A DNA stretch of 64,000 nucleotides from Rhodoferax sp. GTDB lineage: Bacteria > Pseudomonadota > Gammaproteobacteria > Burkholderiales > Burkholderiaceae_C. The DNA lies in the NCBI RefSeq assembly GCF_028689295.1, contig NZ_JAQTWL010000001.1:124001-188000 (forward strand), in the 5' to 3' direction. Below, in pieces: positions 44,032 through 50,881 of the stretch. The translations under genes and the position numbers were made by a program. The notes below the pieces were generated by a model. The model did no database searches, was not told the origin of the DNA, and saw nothing but the letters and a program-made list of their open reading frames with translations. How positions within the stretch are numbered: position 1 is the first letter of the stretch; the number at the start of each line of letters is the position of its first letter.

Positions 44032-45657
44032 ATGCTCTTGCCCAGGCTGCGTCAGTTGTTGTTTTTACTGTTGACCGCGGTCTTCATGCTGCCGGTGCTG
44101 GCGGTGATGGCGTCCTGGCTGGCGCTGGGCGAGGCTGACGGTGCCGCCTGGCAAATTTTGCACGAGATGGCGCAAACCGTGCTGCCCGACTACCTGGGCA
44201 CCACGCTGCAGCTGAGCGCACTGGTGGGCGTGGGTGTGGTGGCGGTGGGGCTGTCCTGTGCGGCGGCGGTGACGCTGTTTGACTTTGCCGGCCGGCGTTT
44301 CTTCGAGTGGGCGCTGCTGCTGCCACTGGCCATGCCGGCCTACGTGGTGGCTTATGCTTACACCGATTTTTTGCAGTTCAGCGGGCCGTTTCAAACCCTG
44401 GTGCGCGAGCTGACCGGCTGGGAGGGCAGGGTGTTCCCCGAGGTGCGCAACCTGGGCGGTGCCGCCTGGGTCTTCATTTTTTCGCTTTATCCTTATGTGT
44501 ATCTGCTGGCGCGCACCGCCTTGAGCGAGCGCGCCGCGCACTTGATGGAGGCCGCCCGCCTTCTGGGCGCGCCGATGCGCCGGCGCATGTTCGAGATTGC
44601 CCTGCCCTTGGCGCGACCGGCGGTGGCCGCTGGCACCGCGCTGGCCTTGATGGAAACGCTGGCCGACTTTGGCGTGTCGAGCTACTTCGGCATACAAACT
44701 TTTACCGCCGGCATCTACAAGGCCTGGCTCTCGATGGACAACCGGTTGGCTGCCGCCCAATTGGCCACCGTGCTGCTGGCACTGGTGGCCCTGCTGCTGT
44801 TCCTGGAGCGCCGTTCGCGGCAAAAGCTGCGTTTTGCCGCCAGCCGCGGCGCCCGTGCCGGGTCAATGGAGGCGCGGCCCTCGTGCTTGACGGGCACCCG
44901 GCAATGGGGCGTCTGGCTGCTCTGTGGCGTGCCGGTGCTGGCCGGGTTTGTGCTGCCGGTGCTGTTCATGCTGCGCCCGCTCGTTGCCGACTGGTCGGTG
45001 CTGTCCTGGGGCTCATTTTTGAGCTGGACCTGGAACAGCGTGCGCCTGGGCGCCATCAGTTCGGTGATGGCGGTGGCGCTGGCCTTGGCGCTGGCTTTCA
45101 GCGTGCGCCGCCGCCCCGATGCGCCGACCCGCTGGGCGGTGCAACTGGCGGGTTTGGGCTATGCCGTGCCGGGCGCGGTGATCGTGGTCGGCTTGCTGCT
45201 GCCGGTGGGCTGGCTGCAGGCCAGGTGGCCCGAGAGCGGCGTGGGTTATCTCATGACCGCCACGGTGATGGGCCTGGTGTGGGCCTACCTGGTGCGCTTT
45301 AGCGCGGTGGCGTTGCAATCGGTGCAAAGCGGCTATGCGCGCATTCCGGCCAGTTTTGACGACTCGGCGCGCATGCTCGGCAGTGGCGAATGGGGTTTGT
45401 TGCGGCGGGTGCACTGGCCGCTGCTCAGGCGCTCCACCGCCGTCGCTTTGTTGCTGGTGTTTGTGGATGTCATGAAAGAATTGCCAGCAACCCTGGTGCT
45501 GCGTCCGTTTAACAGCGACACCCTGGCGGTGGTGGCCTACCAGCTGGCGCGCGACGAGCGCCTGGGTGAGGCGGCGCTGCCTTCGTTGGCCTTGGTGCTG
45601 GCGGGGCTGATCCCGGTTATCCTGATCAGCCGAACACTTCGGTCGCACAATGGCTGA
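44032..45657 (+). CDS. fbpB: Ferric iron ABC transporter permease
   Basis: A 541-residue inner-membrane protein with two fused permease halves, each of about six hydrophobic segments, as in FbpB/SfuB. The two cytoplasmic EAA loops are EAARLLGAPMRRRMFEIALP and DDSARMLGSGEWGLLRRVHW. ATG at 44032 has no good ribosome binding site but fits the first hydrophobic segment (LLFLLLTAVFMLPVLAVMAS). It pairs with the divergent fbpC across the Fur-like box. Confidence 0.92.
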   Translation: MLLPRLRQLLFLLLTAVFMLPVLAVMASWLALGEADGAAWQILHEMAQTVLPDYLGTTLQLSALVGVGVVAVGLSCAAAVTLFDFAGRRFFEWALLLPLAMPAYVVAYAYTDFLQFSGPFQTLVRELTGWEGRVFPEVRNLGGAAWVFIFSLYPYVYLLARTALSERAAHLMEAARLLGAPMRRRMFEIALPLARPAVAAGTALALMETLADFGVSSYFGIQTFTAGIYKAWLSMDNRLAAAQLATVLLALVALLLFLERRSRQKLRFAASRGARAGSMEARPSCLTGTRQWGVWLLCGVPVLAGFVLPVLFMLRPLVADWSVLSWGSFLSWTWNSVRLGAISSVMAVALALALAFSVRRRPDAPTRWAVQLAGLGYAVPGAVIVVGLLLPVGWLQARWPESGVGYLMTATVMGLVWAYLVRFSAVALQSVQSGYARIPASFDDSARMLGSGEWGLLRRVHWPLLRRSTAVALLLVFVDVMKELPATLVLRPFNSDTLAVVAYQLARDERLGEAALPSLALVLAGLIPVILISRTLRSHNG

Positions 45658-45659
45658 AC

Positions 45660-45677
45660 ATCAAATTACAATTTGAT
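45660..45677. promoter_or_regulatory. Inverted repeat, probable operator of the ArsR-type regulator
   Basis: ATCAAATTACAATTTGAT is a perfect 7-4-7 inverted repeat located 50 bp before the regulator start and 3 bp after the fbpB stop. Position and symmetry suit autoregulation by an ArsR-family dimer. It is A/T-rich and distinct from the surrounding sequence. Confidence 0.6.
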
Positions 45678-45726
45678 CCGTCAAGCCCGACGTGCCCCCA
45701 TCGAAGCAATGATAAGGACTCCCTTC

Positions 45727-46071
45727 ATGCCAATTCAGTCGTCCACCACTGACACGCCAAAAACGGTCAAAACCGACCAGACATTTGAGTCGGCCGCTGA
45801 CTTGTTTCGTGTCATGTCGGCACCGATGCGGCTCAAGATCATCAATTGCCTGTGCGATGGCGAAAAGAATGTGAGCTACCTGCTGACGCAGGTCAAGACC
45901 ACCCAGCCCAACATGTCGCAGCACCTCAACACCTTGTACCAGGCCGGTATTTTGGGTAAACGCCGTGAAGGCGTGCAAATTTTTTACCGTGTCATCGACC
46001 AGCGCATTGTCTCGATCTGTGAGGCGGTGTGCCATGAAATCGACAGCAAGACGACCAGCCTGCCAGCTTGA
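45727..46071 (+). CDS. ArsR-family repressor, possible sulfane-sulfur sensor (SqrR/BigR-like)
   Basis: A 114-residue winged-helix regulator: VMSAPMRLKIINCLCDGEKNV, the recognition helix TTQPNMSQHLNTLYQAGIL, then the wing RREGVQIFYRVID. Cysteines at 41 and 43 and at 98 and 102 lie near positions where SqrR/BigR proteins use two cysteines to sense persulfides; C41-x-C43-D also resembles the ArsR metal site. ATG at 45727 follows AAGGACT. Its place directly before tusA and other sulfur genes favours a sulfur signal, but a metal ligand is possible. Confidence 0.85.
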   Translation: MPIQSSTTDTPKTVKTDQTFESAADLFRVMSAPMRLKIINCLCDGEKNVSYLLTQVKTTQPNMSQHLNTLYQAGILGKRREGVQIFYRVIDQRIVSICEAVCHEIDSKTTSLPA

Positions 46072-46088
46072 CTGATCTCGCGGTCACA

Positions 46089-46104
46089 TAGCCCATATGG
46101 GCTA
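46089..46104. promoter_or_regulatory. 16-bp perfect palindrome upstream of tusA
   Basis: TAGCCCATATGGGCTA is fully self-complementary and lies between the regulator gene and tusA, about 140 bp before the tusA start. A close variant, TAGCCCAAATGGGTAG, lies upstream of dsrA at 55296-55311. Sharing by two sulfur transcription units suggests a common regulator. Confidence 0.55.
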
Positions 46105-46243
46105 CCTGGCCCCACCCTTTGCGGTGATAGACGCTGGTGTCTGGGTCAACAAAAATCAATAGACTGCAACCTGCCGTCCTTTTCGGGGAATGGCGTTTGG
46201 ATCTATATTTCGGCTGCAAGCCATTAACTTACGGAGATATCCC

Positions 46244-46471
46244 ATGGAATTTAACAAAGAATTTGACGCGTCCGGCCTGTCTTGCCCGTTGCCCATTGTC
46301 AAAACCAAAAAAGCGCTGGCTGACATGACTTCGGGGCAAATCCTGAAGGTGATCGCCACCGACCCTGGTTCAGTCTGCGACATGGCTGCTTTTGCCGAGC
46401 AAACCGGCAATGACCTGCTGGAGCAGGGCAGCGAAAACAGCAAATTCGTGTTTTTCCTCAAGAAAGCCTGA
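46244..46471 (+). CDS. tusA: Sulfur carrier protein TusA
   Basis: A 75-residue sulfurtransferase of the TusA/SirA family that carries persulfide on the cysteine of the C-P-x-P motif (GLSCPLPIVKTKKAL). In sulfur oxidisers TusA passes sulfane sulfur from DsrE2 or rhodaneses to DsrEFH. ATG at 46244 follows ACGGAG; longer in-frame codons upstream are not conserved. It starts the run tusA-dsrE2-periplasmic protein-yeeE-trx-tusE. Confidence 0.96.
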   Translation: MEFNKEFDASGLSCPLPIVKTKKALADMTSGQILKVIATDPGSVCDMAAFAEQTGNDLLEQGSENSKFVFFLKKA

Positions 46472-46510
46472 TCTCCAGGATCACCCTAGAACTTTATTTG
46501 GAGCTCACGC

Positions 46511-46981
46511 ATGGCAGCTAAAAAAATGGCCCTGATCGCCACCAAGGGTACCCTGGACATGGCTTACCCGCCGTTCATTCTGGCCTCCACCGCTGCAGCG
46601 CTGGGCTGGGAAGTGCAGATTTTTTTCACTTTTTACGGCTTGCAGTTGCTGCGCAAGAATCTGGACAGCATCAAGATCAGTCCCCTGGCCAACCCGGCCA
46701 TGCCGATGCCGGTGCCGATGCCCGTGATGGTGCAAATGTTGCCGGGCATGGAGTCCATGGCGACCATGATGATGAAAAACAAGATGAAGTCCAAGGGCGT
46801 GGCTTCACTGCAGGAATTGCGCGACATCTGTCTTGAATCCGATGTCAAGTTTGTGGCTTGCCAGATGACTGTCGATTTGTTTGAATTCGAGACCAGCGAG
46901 TTCATCAAGGAAGTTGAGTACGGCGGTGCTGCCACGTTCATGAAGTTCGCCGGTGAATCCGACGTCTGCCTGTTCATTTAA
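46511..46981 (+). CDS. dsrE2: DsrE2-type sulfurtransferase
   Basis: A 156-residue DsrE/DsrF-fold protein of the DsrE2 type (KMALIATKGTLDMAYPPFIL, ALGWEVQIFFTFYGLQLLRK). A long Met/Pro-rich segment (NPAMPMPVPMPVMVQMLPG) may be a membrane-associating stretch. The region ICLESDVKFVACQMTVDLF provides the conserved cysteine. In other sulfur oxidisers DsrE2 works with TusA, which lies 39 bp upstream. No rhodanese gene is in the cluster. Confidence 0.9.
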   Translation: MAAKKMALIATKGTLDMAYPPFILASTAAALGWEVQIFFTFYGLQLLRKNLDSIKISPLANPAMPMPVPMPVMVQMLPGMESMATMMMKNKMKSKGVASLQELRDICLESDVKFVACQMTVDLFEFETSEFIKEVEYGGAATFMKFAGESDVCLFI

Positions 46982-46984
46982 GCC

Positions 46985-47872
46985 ATGCTGAAAAAACTGT
47001 TTTTGGGCGCAGCCCTGGTGTGTGCGGCGCAGCTCAGCCTGGCCCTGTCGCCTTATACCCACGCCAACAAATTACCGGCGGCCGACCTGCCGACCCAATT
47101 GGCCCAGGTCGAGAAAAAGCTCCAGGCCGAAGGCTTTACCGTGCTGGGCCAGCACACGCCCAAGGCCATCGCCGGACGGGCCAGCATAATCGTGTCAGAC
47201 CCGGCTTTGTTGGCTGCCATTCGCGCCTCCGGTCCCGGCAGCGGCATCGTCGCGGCAGGTATTCGCGTCGGCATCAGCAGCGACGGCAGCGTGTCTTACA
47301 TGAATCCTGACTACTGGTACCGGGCTTATCTGCGTGGCAAGTTCGCCGGGGCGCAAGATGCGGTCAAGTCGGTGCAGCAACGACTGGTGAAGGCGCTGGG
47401 CGAAGGGACTGGTTTCGGTGGCGATGTGCCGCAGGAGCAGTTGACCGACTACCGCTATATGTTTGGCATGGAGCGCTTTGATTCCGCCAATTCCGAAGTT
47501 GGCAGCTATGCCACTTTTGACGATGCGCTCAAGGCGGTGCAGGGCAACCTGGCACAAGCCTTGGGCGATACCCGCAAAGTCTATGAAGTGCTGATGCCAG
47601 CGCAGAAAATGGCCGTGTTCGGTGTCGCCATGAACAGCGCCAGTGACGGCGAAGGCTGGTGGGTCAACAAGATCGGCACCGATTTTCCGGCAGCCTTGCC
47701 TTATGAGCTGTTCATTGTTGACAACAAGGTCTATGCCCTGTACGCCCGCTACCGCATTGCCCTGGCCTGGCCCGCTTTGGGCATGGGGCAATTCATGACC
47801 ATCATCAATGCACCTGAGGCAATCCGCAACACGATGGTGCGTTTGGCAACAGCCAGTGCATCAGGTAAATAA
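46985..47872 (+). CDS. Periplasmic DUF302-like protein
   Basis: A 295-residue precursor with a signal peptide (KKLFLGAALVCAAQLSLALS). The first part (LAQVEKKLQAEGFTVLGQHT) resembles the start of DUF302-type domains; the rest (SYMNPDYWYRAYLRGKFAGA, GYATFDDALKAVQGNLAQAL-like) is unassigned. The mature part has no cysteine, so it is unlikely to carry sulfur covalently. It begins 3 bp after dsrE2 and lies before the YeeE transporter, so a role at the outside of sulfur import is plausible. Confidence 0.75.
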   Translation: MLKKLFLGAALVCAAQLSLALSPYTHANKLPAADLPTQLAQVEKKLQAEGFTVLGQHTPKAIAGRASIIVSDPALLAAIRASGPGSGIVAAGIRVGISSDGSVSYMNPDYWYRAYLRGKFAGAQDAVKSVQQRLVKALGEGTGFGGDVPQEQLTDYRYMFGMERFDSANSEVGSYATFDDALKAVQGNLAQALGDTRKVYEVLMPAQKMAVFGVAMNSASDGEGWWVNKIGTDFPAALPYELFIVDNKVYALYARYRIALAWPALGMGQFMTIINAPEAIRNTMVRLATASASGK

Positions 47873-47895
47873 ACAAACTGCCCCGGGAGTTTCTG

Positions 47896-49011
47896 ATGAC
47901 AGAAGCAACGAATCTGGCTAGCGTGGTGGTTTGGGGCGGTCTTGCGCTGGGGATTTTTTTTGGCGCTATCGCCAACAAAATCAACTTTTGCACCATGGGC
48001 GCCATTTCGGACGTTGTCAACATGGAGCACTGGGGCCGCATGCGCATGTGGCTGCTGGTCATTGCCGTGGCGCTGATAGGTAGCAGCCTGCTGCACTACT
48101 TTGGCCAGGTCGATTTGAACAAGTCAATTTACCAGCGTCCGATCCTGCCCTGGCTGTCCCTGCTGCTGGGCGGCACCTTGTTTGGCGTCGGCATGACGCT
48201 GGCTGGCGGCTGCGTCAACAAGAACCTGATTCGGGTTGGCGGTGGCAATTTGCGCTCCCTGGTGGTCCTCATTTTTGTCGCCATTTCTGCCTATATGACG
48301 ATCAAGGGCTTGTTCGGTCAGTGGCGCGCCGCTTACCTTGACCCAGTCAATATCGACCTGTCAACACTTGGCTTGCAGAATCAATCCCTGCCAGCCCTGG
48401 TGAGCAAACTGACCGGCATATCAGACGGCGCAGCGTTGCTGACCTGTGCCTTTGTGATCGGCTTGGCGTTGCTGGTGTTCGTGTTCATGAACGCTCGCTT
48501 TAGAAGCAAGCTGGCGCCGATATGGGGTTCAGTCGTTTTGGGCTTACTCGTCGTCGCGGCCTGGTATCTGAGCGGGCACATTGGCTACGGTGAAAACCCG
48601 GACACGCTGGAGACGGTCTATTTTGCAACCAATACGCGAACCATCGAGTCACTCAGTTTTGTCGCTCCCACCGCCTATAGTCTCGAGTTGTTGATGCTGT
48701 GGACCGATCAATCGCTCAAGGTGACTTTCGGCGTGGCCACGGCCATCGGTGTCGGATTGGGCTCATGGGCCTATGCCTTGACAACGCGCAAATTCATCTG
48801 GAAAGGTGAGGGATTCGCATCATTTGATGATTTGCGAGCCCAGCTCTTCGGGGCCGTGCTGATGGGTTTTGGCGGCGTGACCGCCATGGGGTGCACCATT
48901 GGACAAGGCTTGTCAGGCATTTCGACGCTTTCCATGGGTTCCTTCATTGCGTTGTTCGGCATCATCTGCGGTGCTGTGGCAACGATGAAATACCAGGTTT
49001 GGCGTGCCTGA
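47896..49011 (+). CDS. YeeE/YedE-family sulfur transporter
   Basis: A 371-residue inner-membrane protein with about nine to ten hydrophobic segments. Duplicated halves have cysteine-bearing motifs as in thiosulfate-channel YeeE: NKINFCTMGAISD, LAGGCVNKNLIR and TAMGCTIGQGLSG. Family members import thiosulfate or another sulfane compound by relaying it between cysteines. Its place between tusA and thioredoxin suggests that the imported sulfur is handed to TusA or reduced. Confidence 0.92.
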   Translation: MTEATNLASVVVWGGLALGIFFGAIANKINFCTMGAISDVVNMEHWGRMRMWLLVIAVALIGSSLLHYFGQVDLNKSIYQRPILPWLSLLLGGTLFGVGMTLAGGCVNKNLIRVGGGNLRSLVVLIFVAISAYMTIKGLFGQWRAAYLDPVNIDLSTLGLQNQSLPALVSKLTGISDGAALLTCAFVIGLALLVFVFMNARFRSKLAPIWGSVVLGLLVVAAWYLSGHIGYGENPDTLETVYFATNTRTIESLSFVAPTAYSLELLMLWTDQSLKVTFGVATAIGVGLGSWAYALTTRKFIWKGEGFASFDDLRAQLFGAVLMGFGGVTAMGCTIGQGLSGISTLSMGSFIALFGIICGAVATMKYQVWRA

Positions 49012-49039
49012 GCCGGGCGCCCCATGGTGATCAGTATCA

Positions 49040-49417
49040 ATGGCGTTCATTGAAGATGTCACCGAGGGCAACTTTGACGAGCGGGTGCTCGCCGGCTCCC
49101 ACCAAGTTCCGGTCGTGCTTGACATTGGCGCTGACTGGTGCAGCCCATGCCGGATGTTGACCCCTTTGCTTGAGCGATTGGCCAACGACTACGGCGGTCA
49201 GTTTGTATTGGCGAAAGTGGATGCGGATGAAAACATGCGCATTGCAGGCAGGCATCAAGCCAAAGGCTTTCCAACCGTGATTGCATACAGCAAAGGGGCG
49301 GTGACCGACCGTTTTCACGGCATGCAGACTGAAGGGTTTTTGCGCCGTTTTCTTGACCAACTAATGGCGCATCATGCGTCCCAACCCCATTCTGGCAAGC
49401 CAGATGGACCCGACTGA
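49040..49417 (+). CDS. Thioredoxin-family protein
   Basis: A 125-residue cytoplasmic thioredoxin with the redox motif WCSPC instead of WCGPC and the cis-proline GFPTVIAYSKG. The C-terminal extension after the fold is short and polar (HHASQPHSGKPDGPD). The location in the sulfur operon suggests release of sulfur from a carrier or reduction of a persulfide. It starts 28 bp after yeeE. It is not the housekeeping TrxA, judging by motif and context. Confidence 0.9.
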   Translation: MAFIEDVTEGNFDERVLAGSHQVPVVLDIGADWCSPCRMLTPLLERLANDYGGQFVLAKVDADENMRIAGRHQAKGFPTVIAYSKGAVTDRFHGMQTEGFLRRFLDQLMAHHASQPHSGKPDGPD

Positions 49418-49453
49418 AAAGTCAATGACACCTGCACTTAAGAGACTCCCAAA

Positions 49454-49747
49454 ATGAACTTACCTGAACGCGACGGCGACGGTTATCTCACCGACATGGG
49501 CGCCTGGACTGAAGAAATAGGCCGAGCCATGGCGGCTGCCGACGGCTATGAGCTTGACGATGTGAAGTGGTCGCACATCCTCAAGGCGCGCGCTTATTAC
49601 GACGAGTTTGGCAGCGTGCCGCCGATCCGGAAATTTGCCAAATATATCGAGGAAGAGCAGAACAGCGTCTTCAAACTCTGGATGACAGGTCCGATGAAAC
49701 CCATCACCAAGTACGGCGGTCTGCCCAAGCCCACGGGCTGCGTTTAG
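49454..49747 (+). CDS. tusE: TusE/DsrC-family protein with single C-terminal cysteine
   Basis: A 97-residue DsrC-fold protein. The penultimate Cys96 (LPKPTGCV) is retained, but the second DsrC cysteine ten residues earlier is replaced (TKYGG where DsrC has CKIAG). This is the TusE-like pattern, able to accept sulfur but not to form the DsrC trisulfide-type bridge. It is the last gene of the tusA-led operon, ending 2 bp from a convergent gene. True dsrC is at 59040. Confidence 0.9.
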   Translation: MNLPERDGDGYLTDMGAWTEEIGRAMAAADGYELDDVKWSHILKARAYYDEFGSVPPIRKFAKYIEEEQNSVFKLWMTGPMKPITKYGGLPKPTGCV

Positions 49748-49749
49748 GT

Positions 49750-50193
49750 TTATGGGCCTGCCGGTGCCCGGCGCCGGATTTGCCACGCGGCGATATGTTC
49801 GACAACGGTCTGCCAGGGTAGATCGAGCAAACTCTCAAACCGGCTGTGTGCCAACTGCACCATGGCGTGCACATCGGCGTCGGGCGCTGCCAGCGCTGCT
49901 TGCAGTCCCTGGAGTCCGCCACAGCTCAGCTTCATCGCTTTGATGTGAGGAATCTCTGCAGCCGGGCGCGGCAGCCGCAAGGCAAAGGTGGCGCGCTCGT
50001 AAAACAGGTCTTTCAAGGTGCTGCAATTGATGTGGGCCACCGCCAGCGTGCAGGCCACCACCTCGCGCTCGGCCAGCGCTTGGCGCCGGGCCAGGCTGCA
50101 ACTGGCGCAACCCGCCAGAATCGCTTTGGCAAAGACGCAGGGGTTGGGATTGAGCCGCTCGCGTGAGGCATGGAAGGCCGCTTCATCGACCAC
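49750..50193 (-). CDS. Conserved cysteine-rich hypothetical protein
   Basis: A 147-residue protein starting at GTG behind a GAGG. Six cysteines are visible at 19, 29, 32, 48, 57 and 91 (NPCVFAKAILAGCASCSLA, VVACTLAVAHINC, KLSCGG), a pattern suggesting an Fe-S or zinc site. There is no signal peptide or membrane segment. I recall relatives in other sulfur-oxidising betaproteobacteria but no known function. It is the last gene of the nine-gene minus-strand operon beside dsrA. Confidence 0.75.
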   Translation of the reverse strand: MVDEAAFHASRERLNPNPCVFAKAILAGCASCSLARRQALAEREVVACTLAVAHINCSTLKDLFYERATFALRLPRPAAEIPHIKAMKLSCGGLQGLQAALAAPDADVHAMVQLAHSRFESLLDLPWQTVVEHIAAWQIRRRAPAGP

Positions 50194-50202
50194 CGCGCCG
50201 CC

Positions 50203-50421
50203 TCAGTCGTCGCCCTTGGGGCCGGCCGTGCGCACCTGGCACAGCAGGTCTTCGGCCTGCAGCGGGTTGTCGGCAAAAATCACCTTGACTTTTTCCGAGG
50301 CTGGCAAGTCGAGCTCCAGCCGCAGCACCTTGGCTTGTTTGGACGCCTCGGCAAAACTCGCGAAGACGCTGAGTTGCTCAAACTGGGCAAAAGGTTTGAT
50401 GCGGTAGATGTAGTAAGGCAT
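50203..50421 (-). CDS. Small conserved hypothetical protein
   Basis: A 72-residue protein (PYYIYRIKPFAQFEQLSVFA, SFAEASKQAKVLRLELDLP, VIFADNPLQAEDLL). It looks like a compact alpha/beta domain with an acidic tail. It lies 9 bp upstream of the cysteine-rich gene and probably belongs to the same operon. No motif gives a function. Its companion genes suggest a redox or regulatory role. Confidence 0.7.
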   Translation of the reverse strand: MPYYIYRIKPFAQFEQLSVFASFAEASKQAKVLRLELDLPASEKVKVIFADNPLQAEDLLCQVRTAGPKGDD

Positions 50422-50454
50422 GGTGCAAATGGGGTGAGGTTGATCGCGGCGACT

Positions 50455-50853
50455 TCAGATGTAATGCTTGGAAGCGCGGCGGCGCCCGGGTAGCGCCTTT
50501 TGAATGATGACGCCGCGCACCGGCGACAGATCTGCGATGGGGTCATCGGCAAAGGCCGGATTCAGGGCGTGCAGCAGCCAGCCTGCCTCGGTGCGCAGCA
50601 GTTGCCTGAAGGTCCACTGCTCCTGATGCCAGGCCAGCACGTAGGAGCCGTCACGTGCGAGACCTTCGGGCTCGATGAGGATGATCTCGCCTTCCAGAAA
50701 CTCCGGTGCCATGCTCTGGCCCTGCACCATCAGCGCAAAAGACTCGCCACCAGCGCAATCGGGCAAAACCGCGTCGAAGGCCGTCTGGGAGGCCTCGGCA
50801 TGGCTTGCCGCGACTTGGCTGGGTCGGATGGTTTCATAAGTTTGCGCTTGCAT
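50455..50853 (-). CDS. LexA/S24-fold protein, probably non-catalytic
   Basis: A 132-residue protein with the S24 peptidase fold of LexA and UmuD (MVQGQSMAPEFLEGEIILIE), including the Ser47 of the G-x-S-M motif. The partner Lys appears replaced by Arg83 (WTFRQLL), so self-cleavage is doubtful. There is no DNA-binding helix-turn-helix. ATG at 50853 avoids overlap with the reductase gene; an in-frame ATG at 50937 is unlikely. Function unknown. Confidence 0.75.
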   Translation of the reverse strand: MQAQTYETIRPSQVAASHAEASQTAFDAVLPDCAGGESFALMVQGQSMAPEFLEGEIILIEPEGLARDGSYVLAWHQEQWTFRQLLRTEAGWLLHALNPAFADDPIADLSPVRGVIIQKALPGRRRASKHYI

Positions 50854-50881
50854 GCCGAAATCAGTCAATGGGTTGTAAAAA

